A DNA stretch of 64,000 nucleotides from the NCBI GenBank assembly GCA_022376515.1, contig WTXI01000067.1, positions 114,513-178,512 on the forward strand. The letters are read 5' to 3'. The position numbers were made by a program, and so were the translations under genes. Of the stretch, positions 32,940-44,170 are shown in pieces. Origin of the DNA: Lactifluus volemus. Its lineage: Eukaryota > Basidiomycota > Agaricomycetes > Russulales > Russulaceae. The notes under the pieces were generated by a model. The model saw only the letters and a program-made list of their open reading frames with translations, did not search any database and was not told where the DNA came from. The stretch's first letter is position 1. Each line of letters opens with the position of its first letter.

Positions 32940-35900
32940 GACCTCAAATCATTGTCTACAGTGCAATACCCAAGTCGTTTACTTTACTTGTCTTAGCCTT
33001 TTGCAGTGTCTATTACGTTATACCAGCACTAGCGTGAGCCCATGTTCCGTGACTTCCAAGCATGTTGCCGCACATGATGATTGCTGACCATTCAGGTGGT
33101 CAGGGTACGTCCGTGCCAGTGTCGCCGACCTTGCATCCACATCACACATTCCCACCCTGTTTCAGCTTGTTCCCTTTACCTCGCGCGTCACGATGTCACC
33201 TCGACCACGACGCTGTTGCTCCTTAGGCTTAGTCCCACTGACTGGGGACCGGGCCTCGTGCCACACATGTGCTCCTTTCAAGTTATCCTTCCGAGTCGTA
33301 TCTGCTACGTGCCTCGTGTCTCACAGCCTCCCATTTAATTAGATCGCCTCGCCTTCGTGTTTTTTTTCTCAGTACGGCAATAGCTCTGTCTTTGTTTTGC
33401 CTTCATTAGTTTCAGCCCTGGACTCCGGCGTGCTGTGCTTTGCGCCGTGTCTAGGCATTTCGATTGAAAATCTCTTTGTATTCTTCCTTGATTCTCGGCT
33501 TCGCACTCTAGTTTCGGTATTGCTCCTGTGTTCTGTTGTAGTCTTGCATCTCTTCCCATTCTTAACGCGTTTCGTTCTCAGCAGCAGGCCCATACCACCC
33601 TGAGCCCGATCCTGCCTGAGCCTTTCTCTGCACTAGTGAGGGCACACCAGGGCGACTGAGTACGGGTACCCGCAATGAAATTTTTACGTTGTGGTTGGAA
33701 GCCGAAAGCGCCGGGTCACGGACAGCTAACGCACAGGGGAGACGATAGCGGCAAAACTTAAGGAATTACCGAACCACAACCGGCATGATAGCACGAGAAC
33801 GGAGATAAGGAAGGGATGCAGAAATTACCGGGCAAACATAACGCAGGAGCTACGAAATGGGGCAACTAAATAAACGAGATACTAAGAACTGTGGAACAGG
33901 AACAACAGCACGCAGGCCAACGCTGGAAATTTAAGAAAAAGGTCTAAGGTTCCAAGGACAGCGGGGAAGTAAGAGAAGGGACGATCCTGGGGTCAGGGTT
34001 GGAGAGAAAGGGGGTGACACAAAGTAGCTGTTAGTCAAAGTACTTCTGGTGAAGGTGGCACAGGGAGAAGTATGCTGACTCGCACCATGATCCTTGGCAG
34101 GATAAATGGGTCTGCAGCCAAAGGTGTGTCATTTTAACATTGATACTGTATGACTGGGGCAGTGTAACAGCGGCGGAAAGCCCCAAAGTGTAGTAGATGA
34201 CAGACGCATGCATTGAACCGTGGAAGGTGCAGGGAAGGACCTGCCGGGGGTGCGCTCCCAAGTGGATGAGATATTCCGATTAGAAAGTTGAAAAAGGCGT
34301 CGGAGGCCCTCGGTGGCCGATGCGATCATAGGACCAACCTTGGACGGCAAAAAAACGCCCTGATGGGACAAAGGGAGTGGCCACCATACCGGCAGGCGTG
34401 AAGACAGCATAAGAATCAGCTTCGGACGGAATAAGTCAAGTAGAGCCAGAAGTGGAGAAAGATGGGGCGTGGGAGTCCCGACTGCAACAAAGCCTGCTAG
34501 TGAGGAAAGGTCGAGCTACTGAATGATGATGCAGCACATTTCTGCAGGCCAGGGGCATACTCTGCGCTGAAAAATGCCTGCGCCTATACTTTATTGTTCA
34601 AGCCATAGGTAGCGGGCGCACGGCAACGATGAGTACTGTGTCGATATCTGCCAGTAGCTTGGTTTGATGATCGGTTCGCCCAAAACCTCGTCATGCGGCA
34701 CTCGGCCCGGTGCCGAAGGCGCAGCTTGTCAATATTGTCAATGTCAATGACACGCAGGCAGTACAACTTGATGAAATCTTTGGCATTTCGCTCTCTCTTT
34801 CATCCGACGTCCCTCCGAGATTATTCCGGGCGCGTGCCTCGTAGTACGGGCCCAAGTGTTGTCTGCCGACAATTGGCTTGCTTCCGATCTGTGTATCCAG
34901 AACTGTGACCATCTACTAGTTCTTCACAATCACCGGATGGATCTCAACCTCTATCATCTTTGGCGAGCGCATGTAACTGGAGACATGGGAGGATATATGA
35001 TGGAAGGCGTGGGAGGAGGGGAGGGTCAGCTGGAGTATCACGCGTTCGCTAGGGCAGTGGCTGTACTAGTACAGAACCACCATTTTCTCAGGTTTACGTG
35101 AAGAACTTACGGACAGATCTGAACGTACGGTGAAGATGGGTGCGAGAGAGACATGGGATCGTCGTGAGATGAGGGCTGAAAAGACAGCTGATCGTCCCGT
35201 GTTTACGTACATGCCAATGACTGCGCTGTGTTCGCCGATTGAAAACTTACAGCGCTTACAAGTCGACTGGTACTCCAAACCTGCCACGCAAGTTCCCACC
35301 CGTCGTCGTGCGTGTACATATATAGTGCCCAAGGGTTGCTCACTTGGCGCTTAGCTGATCGATAATACATTTTCGTTATAGGCGCCTCGCCTTGCGTCGA
35401 CTGGCGACACCCATCTGATGTCATTACTTCTGCAAACGTTTTCCTTCCAGTTGCTTCTTGAGGTAGTTCTACTTCTGCCTCGCCAAGACATGCGGGGGTG
35501 TTGACCAACGTATAATGGGTTCTCGACCTAATTGGGGGTTCCGTACTCTCAGGCTTGCCATATATTTCGAACTCTTGCGCCGTGATGATCCGTTGCGCGT
35601 CATACATCAGTGACTTGTAGGCATTCCATCAAAAGATTGATCACCTAGTATGGACAAGTTACGCCGGAGCACATGAGACAAGACTCAGATTTACGTGACA
35701 GCTGGGGTCATAAGGTACATCCAATCGAGAGAGGACGATTACGGCTCGGAAGGAGCACAAGTGTGGTGAATCATAATCTCAGTTATCGAAATTCACGTCA
35801 CTAAATCTCCGTGGAGATCAAGCGCTCGATCCACGTCCATTGAGTGGTCAACCTACGGAGTTACACGATCTCTGTCGCCTGCAACATCAAAGACAAGGCA

Positions 35901-36062
35901 GGTCAAGTACTACTGCCAGTGGACTACGTACTCGAAATAGATACAGGATCACGGATGGCATTCCGCCGCAATCAGGCTGAACGAGGCGAAAGCTGATATG
36001 AGGATGGGCATACTGCAAGGTAAACGACTTGCGCTGTAACTCGACTACGATAAGAGGTCGTT
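32940..36062. other. Long intergenic region
   Basis: No family is recognisable. A purine-rich stretch lies at 33660-34020. The minus-strand frame 35203-35607 (134 codons) has unremarkable composition and cannot be supported as a gene. The bases just after 32939 (CAAGTCGTTTAC near 32971) are also found beyond the inverted relic, so the duplication included some 3' flank. Confidence 0.35.
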
Positions 36063-36483
36063 CTAGCGAGATACTCTCAGTTGAATCTGTGGTGCAAGTG
36101 GTCGGGGAATTGTGCGAGTCATTGTAGATGGTCGAACGAGGGGCCCGGCGGTCGTTGTCACGGTACTATTACTTGTACCGCAATCGCGGGCGCTAATTGT
36201 TCCGGCAAATGACACCTGAGAGCAGCCAATACAAAATACATCATGCACCACTGCAACTACATGCGTAGTAGGTGTACAGGTTCCTCCTCGATAACTGAAA
36301 TCAGCAAAAAATACCACGATTGGCTGCTATATCGAGGATTAGTTCGAGAATGAGTTGCTGCGTTCAGATGGTGCATTTGGATAGGTCGTGGTTGGATGTG
36401 ATGGCTTCGAAGGCGCTAAAGGTATCACGCGAGTCGTCTGATCCTGATGGGGAAGCAGAAGTCGAAAGCATTTCCCTAAGGCT
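36063..36483 (-). pseudogene. Inverted relic of a DUF6535 gene 3' end
   Basis: Read on the minus strand this matches the last quarter of the gene at 30480-32939. It includes SLREMLSTSAS, FSAFEAITSNHDLSKCTI, then after deletion HVVAVVHDVF, TTTAGP, and PRPLAPQIQLRVSR. A stretch of about 50 codons is missing and the frame is broken. Its 5' end (36483) touches the first base of the dispersed repeat copy 2 exactly, which marks a rearrangement or insertion junction. Confidence 0.8.
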
Positions 36484-37866
36484 AGCGCTCTGTCGCCCTT
36501 CGTGCCACGGGCAATATATATGACCCGTCCGGCGCTCCAGCGTCAATGGTAAAGGGTTGGGTTAGATTTTCGCTGCGGAGCCGGAGAAGAAGAAGTTGGA
36601 AAACGGCGCTGCGTGCTTGCTTGGCATGCGCAACTCCATCACAGACGTTTGCGTTTGTGTTTTTTCCTTGTGTGAATCAACTACAATAATAACAGAAACC
36701 CACGGTTGTCGCGGATTGACGGGATACTTGTGTATGATAGGTAAAAATAGAACCCTAGGAGTGATATATTGACTTAACTTAAAAAACCCAGGGGCGTCGA
36801 CGCTCGGTCTCCCACCCCCCACTTCAAACAATTAGCACCTAGCCTAGCCGAAAATGAGAAAGAAACCATCAAGTTTGGATTTTTTTTATCTTTAAGTGGC
36901 AAGTTCCAGTGAGGACATAGAAAAGAAAAAAAAAAGTGATGCGACTGTTGGAAATCGGAAATCCAAAAGAGGGGTACAGGAGTGGGCTCGCTCGCTTCTG
37001 CATTATGGGTGCAATTCTCTGGGGGGGACGAGCCGTGATCTTTACCTCAGCCTGCCCAAAAGGTCGTGTTTTGTGTGGACTGTGGTCAGCTGGTGTGAAG
37101 GTTGTTGAGCAGCACAGTTAACGCGGGGCCATTAACCGACCTGTTTCTGTTTTTGCCCAGGGTTGAGCAGAACCGTGTGAACGCATGTGCAAATGGCACG
37201 TGATCCCGGCACGAAAAAGCGATCACTCAACAAGGTCGTAATACTAAGTAGCATGCGCGTTTTGCAAACTCCAGCGGACACGCTGGAGAGGAAATGGAAG
37301 ATAGGGGAGGGGGAGACGAAGTGTGGAAATCCTCTGTGGGGGGGGGGGCTACAAAGGTGTGGCTGAGCAGATTGCCTGCTCAGTTTCCACGTGTTCGAAT
37401 GGAGAACAGAAGTACTGTAGTGTCAGTTCGTTTTTACCGCGGATAATGTATCGCATGCAGTACTATTTGACCAGGTAAATGATGGCGATCGCAACATGCC
37501 TCCTCGGCTTGCAGGATGCCGAATGGCGAGAAGGTGTTTGGAAGCGCTACTCACGATGAAAAGCCTGACTGTGGAGAGAATTGTAAGTTCAAGATCCCGA
37601 GGCCCCTGCAGCTTGCAGCTCGAAGAGAGAGGAATACAGTGACGAGGTAGGACGGTGCGGACTCAAAGCCTGAGTGTCAACGTGTCAACGAGTAATTATT
37701 ACGTTTATTGGGCGTTTGGACAAGGCGCGAGAGCGACTGGTGAGCATTTTTGCTCCAAGGGTTGGTCTTCATGATAGCCGCCACACAGGCAAGGGACACA
37801 AATGGAGAATAAAGTGTTTGGAGAACTTTGAAAGTGCCGCGCTGTGTTGGGTGTTAGCTGTGCTCA
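36484..37866 (+). repeat. Dispersed 1.4 kb repeat, copy 2
   Basis: Partner of 28231-29698. It is shorter by several deletions. Its left end is fused to the DUF6535 relic and its right end stops at TGTGCTCA as in copy 1. Confidence 0.75.
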
Positions 37867-38871
37867 GCGTTGTCATGACCCGGGTCTAACGAGGTCAGAC
37901 CCACCGTCGAAGTGGCGTGACTTTGATTGACGCGGGTCATAGGTCAAGGGTCCGTGGGAAACTTCCATATCGGGGATCACGCAGCATCGAATTATTGTCC
38001 TATATCCCGCGAAGAGTCGTGGGCCGCAGCAGGAGACACAAAGTGATAGGTAATATGAGTAATACAAAAGTTTCAGTCAACGTCAACCTGTATGGCTAGA
38101 ATCTCGATGTTACTCCCCTCGAGATTCTCCTCGCTTGAGTCAGAACACAAAATCTCATATGCTTCCATCTCGGTTTCCAGGTTCTGAATACCTCCTCTCC
38201 AGAACGTGTTCATTCCATCCAGAGGTGGGTCTTTGTCAGTTGGGGATTTTGAGGGGGATAGAGGTTTTCTTCACTTGAGTAGCCTGATGTGTTAATGTTG
38301 CCGAATTTCTTAAGTACACGATGTTTGTGCACGGCGATCGGTTGTGATTCAGTGATCTAATCGCCGATCACATCCTAAATAGGTACTATCCCTGCGGGGG
38401 TAATGGACCAGCCAGGGGTAATGGATCACTTCAAATTTCTCATCCTATTCTTGCTCGATCACCACAAAAAATGACATATGACATCCTGTACCACATGCAA
38501 GCATATTCCGTGTGTGTGTTTTTTGAGTAGAATTGTGTTATATCGAAAAACAGAAAAAGGTGGTTTGTCACGCGAGTCACGCCCAATCGCTGCGGAGTCT
38601 GAACTATGGCTGGGGACTCTTAGGCTAAGAGCGTGACCCGAGATGGTGACAGAGTGAGATTAAGGGGGAAAAGATTAGATTGCTCATTCGGATCATGACC
38701 CCGACTACTTATACTAAACTAAGGTCTAAGTGACGTAATCTCGGATGTATCCGCAATACTTCTCCTCGTCACATATGACCTCTTTTTATGTATAGTACAA
38801 GTCTGTTATGAAGTTAGAGTCCACGAAAACAAAAGGAGCAAAAAGAGGAAAGAAGAAAGGAAAGGAATCCC
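37867..38871 (-). other. Probable copia 3' non-coding region and LTR
   Basis: This follows the copia stop codon on the minus strand. A minus-strand TATA-like box (ACATAAAAAG, about 38783-38792) would fit an LTR promoter. Because the other LTR is absent from the window the ends cannot be set by comparison. Confidence 0.3.
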
Positions 38872-41800
38872 CTAGGAGGGGTGCTCCTCCTCACTCCCAA
38901 CACCGACAACGCGCAATCCCAACAACTCTCTAAGACGACAAAAGTCATTCTTGGCTAGTGGTTTCGTCATAATGTCGGCCGCGTTCTCACTGGAACGGAC
39001 GCGAACAACGGTAATATCTTTGCGGGCGACCAAATCGCGTATGTGATGATACTTGACGCGAATGTGTTTGATGCGCGAATGCCAAACATGGTCTTCGGCA
39101 ATGATGGACGCCGCGTGGTTATCGCAATGAATGGGAGTGGGCTTAGACGGGACGAAACCAAGGCCTTCGAGAAGTTGCCTTAGAAAGATGGCTTCATGCG
39201 AAGCATCATGAAGGGCGATGTACTCGGCATAGCAAGATGAATCTGCTACGGTACGTTGTTTGCGCGAACTCCAGGACACGACACCAGAGCCAAGGTTGTA
39301 ACAATAGCCGGAGATCGACCGACTGGTGGTCATGCAGCTGGCGTAATCGGAATCCGAGAATCCACCAAGACAGGGAGGAGTGTTGCCGCTGAGTACTAAT
39401 GATAGAGAACGAGTACCTTTCAGGTAACGTAGTACTCTAATGGCTGCCCCCCAGTGCTCCGGACGGTAACAGTCCAAAAAGGTGGACAATCAGCTGACCG
39501 TGTAGGCGATATCGGGGCGCGTGGCGATGGCGATATACATCAACGACCCGACAAGTTCGCGGTAGGGAGTGCGCGCTATCCAATCGGCGACTGTAGGCAG
39601 AATCGGAATCGACTTGTCAGGTCGTTCCAAGACGACTCCAGCGGCCATTGGAGTTTCGGCGTGATGGGCATCGTTTTGACCAAATTTCTCCACGACACGA
39701 TCAATCATCAGCGTCTGTGACAACGCGATGCTGCGAGACGGTCGGTGGCGTGTCATCGAGATGCCGAGAGCGAATTTTGCCGGACCAAGCGTGGAGATCT
39801 CCCATTTGGTGCGGAGGAGGGTGTGGAAACGGGAGCTTTCCTCAGGGGAAGACGCGACGGCGACGATGTCATCAACATGGACGGCGAAGAGGATGGTCTC
39901 AGAAGAAGAGGTGCGTTTGTACACGCACCACTCACAGGGAAGTCGCGTGAATCCCCATTCTTCCACCGCAGCGTTGAACGTTGCGTTCCACACACGGCTT
40001 GCTTGCCTCATGCCATAGATACTCTTCATGAGTCTCATGACATAGCCTTCTTTACCCTCAGCTTCAAAGCCAGGCGGCTGCTCGAGGAACATGGTCTCTG
40101 ATTCAGGGAGAATTCCATGTAAAAATGCAGTTTTCACATCAAATTGCTGAACATCCCAGTCAAGAGACGCAGCGAGATGAAGGAGAACGTGGAATGATTC
40201 GAGGCGAGCAGTCGGCGCAGTGACTTTGTCGTAGTCGATGCCGTGTTGTTGAGCGTAGCCCTTGGCGACGTAACGAACTTTGTACCGTGTGATATTGCCA
40301 GCATCGTCGCGTTTACGTTTGCAGACGAGCTTCCCTTTCAGGACACGCTGACCGCGTGGGACTGCGGAGCGGGGTACAAGTACAAACACGTTCAGGTCCT
40401 CGAGCGATTTAAGCTCATCACGGCCGCCAGCAATCCAGTATTCGCGCTCTGGTGAACTGAGCGCTTCTGACCATGAAGGGTCATCGTTGTCGGATAGGAC
40501 TGGGGTGGCAGAACCGGAGGTAAGGGCTTGCAGGACAGTGTCAACGGACGGAAGAGAGGGGTTGGAGATGAGAGGAATGAGGGTGTGAGAGTCTCGTAGT
40601 GGGGTGAACTCGGCAAGCAGTGCAGGGGCATGCGAACGGAGACGGTCGGCAATGCGGGAGGATCGTCTAGGAGCGGGAGGGGTGGGAGGTGAAGGAGAAG
40701 GTATAGTAGCAGAAACAGTAGGTAAAAGTTCAGTACGGTTTGAAGAAGAAGAAGCTACAGTACGGGAGTCACGAAGCGGAGACGGAGAATCTTGAGGAGG
40801 CGACAAAGAATCTTGAAGCGGTGAAAGTGGTTCTTGAGGTGGTGAAATTGTATCTTGCGGTGGTGAAAACGGATCTTGCGGTGGTGAAAACGAATCTTGC
40901 GGTGGTGAAAATGTAACTTGAGGTGGTGAAAACGTAGCTTGAGGTGGTGAAATCATATCTTGAGGTGCTGGTGAAACTTGAAGTGATGACGATGCTTGAT
41001 GAGATGATGGTATCGTTTGTGGTTGTGAGAAAGTATTTGTAGAAGGAATATGTACAGTATTGGGTGGAATAACAGTGGAAGAATGAACAGAGGCTAAGGA
41101 AGAAATAGAAGGCAAATTCTGGGCAGAAGAAGTAAGAGAGGAGGATGGAGAAATAGGCACGTGGGCCGAAGGGTTGTGGCCAGCAGGCGCACTTGGTATG
41201 ATAGGCATATATGGAGTTGAAGGAACGTAAAAAGGATTGTATGGATTAGGATACGGAAAAACAGGAGGAAATAAAGAGAAATTATGTTGAGGGTGAAAGA
41301 CTGGTTGAGCAGGCGGTTGGAGCGACATCGGTGGAAGTGGTGGTAATTCTGTCGTGATTTGGGTAGGTATGGGTAGAGGTGGGTGCAGCGGAGTCTGGGC
41401 AGAAGTAGAAGAAGAAGAAGAGTTTGAGGAAGGGATGGCCGGTATAATTTGGCCAGGACGAAAAACGTGGGGTTTTGAGTCGAGATGTTCAACGAAGACA
41501 ACGTGGTATGAGTCGAACACACGGTTGGTTTCACGATCCCAGAGGCAGTATGAACGGGAATTGAGGGCGTAGCCGATGAGGATCGCGGAAATCGAACGAG
41601 CGAAGACTTTGGGGTGTTTGTGAAGAAGGGAGTAGGCAGAACAACCGATTTCGCGGAGGTGGGAGAGGGAGGGTTTTTTGCCGAACCATAGTTCATGGGG
41701 GGTGTGGCCACCAAGGGTGTCAGAGGCCGTACGATTTGTGAGGTAAGCGGCAGTGAGGCAGAACTCGTGCCATAAGTCGAGTGGAGCATCGCAAGCGATC

Positions 41801-42087
41801 CGCATGGTGCGGGCTTTATGTAAAAGCGTGCGATGCAGGCGTTCCACACGTCCATTCTGGATGGATGTATATGGGCCAGTGCGTTGGTGAACAATGCCGT
41901 GAGCATCGCACCAGGCACGGCAAGCGTTGGAAATAAGTTCTCCGTTATCAGTGAGAAACATTTTTAACTGGGCTCCAGACTGTTTCTCAACAGAGCGGTG
42001 CCAAACTTGAAGCGCCGTAAGCGCATCATCCTTAGCGGCAATCGGGATACACCAGGCGAAAGAGGAGAAATCATCAATGATGTTCAT
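38872..42087 (-). pseudogene. Copia polyprotein: integrase, reverse transcriptase, RNase H
   Basis: The frame 42087-39490 (865 codons) starts in the integrase core (NIIDDFSSFAW, FLTDNGELIS, and R..GPYTSIQNGRVERLHRTL with the catalytic Glu). A Pro/Gln/Ser-rich linker with a repeated SPPQ motif follows. The reverse transcriptase has WDVQQFDVKTAFLHG, IYGMRQASRVWN and the catalytic FAVHVDD. A TGA at 39490-39492 interrupts it where the family has a sense codon. The same frame continues from 39489 to 38872 with RNase H (GGFSDSDYA, YAEYIAL, CDNHAASII, HIRVKYHHIRD). A single base change explains the stop. The product would copy and integrate the element; this copy could do so only by stop readthrough. 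Confidence 0.9.
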
Positions 42088-43046
42088 ACAATATTTATGA
42101 CCAGAACGGGATGCAACAGAGTAAGGACCGCTGAGGTCAACGTAAACTTTATGTAAACGAACTGTGGACCGGTTTCCCTCCCGAACTTTGGGGACAGGTG
42201 TTTTGGTCTGTTTGCCAAGAATACACGCATTGCATTTGGGGGTAAGGACGAGAGGTCAATACGCATCCCACTCACCACCCCAGCGCGCGCCATGTCAATG
42301 AGAGTGCGAAGGTTGCAATGACCGAGGCGACGATGCCAGGTCTCAATATCAGGAGTAGGTGCGTAAATAGAAGGGAATGCAGAGTGATCAGAAAGTTCAG
42401 GCACAAGAGAAAGTGAATAAAGAAGACGGGGGGCAACGACAGCACCGTGTGCAACGGTGGAGCCCCGCACGTCTGTGAGCCAACACGAGTCGGAGTTAAA
42501 ATGGCACGTCAGGCTGTTATGACGGCAAAGCGTCAGCATGGAAATCAGACGAACGCGGCTAGAAGGGATGAAAAGAGCATCACGAAGAGTGAGGACACGT
42601 CCAGGGGCAACGGGGATATTAATCGAGCCCATGCCGACTGCATAAACGCATGCGCCTCCGAGCCCCTTAATCGGGCGGGGAGGAATTGAGATGAAAGAGG
42701 AAAAGTCAGAGCACACCAGGGAGATATGGCACGTGGCCCCAGTATCAAGAAGGAAAGGGTAAGAGACGACATCAGCCGTAGAGGCTGTGAAGGCAGAAAC
42801 AGGGGAAGACCCGTTAGGTCGAACAAGCAAAGAGTTCACGTCGTTATCATCATCCAAAGCAACGAGCGCTTCCCAATTGTCACCAGAATCGAGAGTCACC
42901 TCCTCAATACGGGCAGACGTGGTAGCGGGAGCTGCGGACGACACAGTGGACGACGAGGTGACAGGTGCGATGGAGTAAGTAACCCCATTGACAGTAACTG
43001 TGGAGGGGGTCGAGGTAGACGATGAGGGTGAGGAAGAGGCGACGGT
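42084..43046 (-). pseudogene. Copia protease and GAG-pre-integrase region
   Basis: The frame encodes a Ser/Thr-rich lead, the retropepsin motif YPFLLDTGATCHI, and ETWHRRLGHCNLRTLIDMA of the GAG-pre-integrase domain. Near 42240 the frame is lost: the expected Cys pair and linker to integrase lie in another frame. The frame formally opens inside the antisense of the neighbouring gypsy LTR (MGRAARIT from 43076), an accidental fusion. Confidence 0.85.
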
Positions 43047-43192
43047 TGTTACGGTTATGCGGGCCGCCCGGCCCATTCCTTACTGTTTTCCGTCTGATTT
43101 TCGACTTGTGTTGTGACCGAGGATCCCTTTCCTTGGCCAGCCCCTTCTGTTCCGCTTCTAGGGGCTGTGCGTTGCCGTTTTGGACGTGTATT

Positions 43193-43291
43193 TGACTCAG
43201 GGATCATGACTCAAATCTTGAGTCAGCGTTCTTGACTCAGATCTTGAGTCAGACGCACTGAGTCAGTTCTTGAGTCATCAGAACTGACTCA
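43193..43291. promoter_or_regulatory. Array of eight TGASTCA (bZIP/Gcn4-AP-1 type) sites
   Basis: Eight exact TGACTCA or TGAGTCA heptamers occur in 99 bases upstream of the LTR TATA box, some arranged as inverted pairs around GATC. The array is preserved in the 3' LTR (50693-50791). Confidence 0.75.
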
Positions 43292-43366
43292 GGTCCTTAG
43301 TCAATAGTCTTGACTTCGCTACTGTACTGTGACCTTTGTAGGATAGTTGGCTGGCCCTCTGTACGC

Positions 43367-43373
43367 ATAAATA
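43367..43373 (+). promoter_or_regulatory. TATA-like box of the LTR promoter
   Basis: ATAAATA lies about 30 bases before AGCTTCAGCTT (43400-43410), the predicted 5' end of the element RNA. Confidence 0.6.
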
Positions 43374-43983
43374 GGGCCCTGTAGACGAGCTAAAGCCCCA
43401 GCTTCAGCTTCGTCTAGAATCGCAGTTCATTGTCTCTTGCTCACACTCGCATCGCATCTTCCTCCTCTCTTCTTGTGAATCCCCTCTTCGTACCTTGATC
43501 TAGGTACTTCGCGCCACGATCAGACATCTGTGAACTTGTTCCATTTCCGTGTAACAAGTCCCAGACGCCTGAACCCTAATACGAACGCGCTGTGAGAAGT
43601 AGTCCCCACTTCTCACCCCGTGTCCGCTCTCGAACCTTAGTTCAACCTCTCACGAGTGTCCTTGGAAGGCGAGCATCTCTTGCATTCCAATTACACTCGC
43701 GCCCGTGTTGCGGTTGAACCTACACATCATCATTAACCCATCTGCCACCGTCTATCCCTTTTGGGAACGGTAACTCCGACCATAGCGTGCGCCGGCCCGT
43801 ATTAACCGCCTCACGCGATACGAACCCCGAGAGTTCGCACAGTCAAGTCTACTCCTTGTTGGACCTTGCCTGCGCGTTCTAGAATCGACTATTTGGTGTC
43901 ACTAGTCTTGTCCGACTCGTCACAGCAAATAGCCAACTGAAACGAAGCTCACTTCGAGCCACGGTCCCTGCAAACCGTGACAT

Positions 43984-43994
43984 AAGCTGAAGCT
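43984..43994 (+). promoter_or_regulatory. Primer binding site, self-priming type
   Basis: AAGCTGAAGCT begins one base after the 5' LTR. It is the exact reverse complement of 43400-43410 in the same LTR, where the transcript is predicted to begin. This matches the Tf1/sushi mode in which the RNA 5' end, not a tRNA, primes reverse transcription. Confidence 0.65.
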
Positions 43995-44170
43995 CCTACC
44001 CCTCCACTTCTTCGTCATAAGAAGTGTACCCCGAACGAACCAGACCGTTGCCCACTTTCTTTTCAGGCCGAGAAAGTGTGTGCCAGAGTGCACAGAAATT
44101 TTTCGTTCCTCTTGCTAGAGTGAACAACTTATAGGCTACTGAGACCGCTCCTCTTGCAAAGAGTGGGCGA

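Larger units (their letters stand above)
38872..43046 (-). mobile_element. Ty1/copia retrotransposon, 5' truncated
   Basis: The minus strand carries in order aspartic protease, GAG-pre-integrase zinc region, integrase core, reverse transcriptase and RNase H, the copia order. The gag region and 5' LTR are missing because the element is cut at 43046 by the LTR of the gypsy element. Two lesions break the polyprotein: a frameshift near 42240 and a TGA at 39490-39492. Confidence 0.9.
43047..43982 (+). repeat. 5' LTR of the gypsy element
   Basis: It starts TGTTACGG and ends CCGTGACA. It contains eight TGASTCA motifs (43193-43291), a TATA-like box (43367-43373) and the predicted transcript start near 43400. 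Confidence 0.95.

Noticed and set aside
41094..41918. 274-codon minus-strand frame
   Set aside because: It overlaps the copia integrase and linker in another frame and has the biased composition of an out-of-frame reading.
43025..43076. ATG at the start of the copia protease frame
   Set aside because: It falls in the antisense of the gypsy LTR and cannot be the native copia start; the junction created it.
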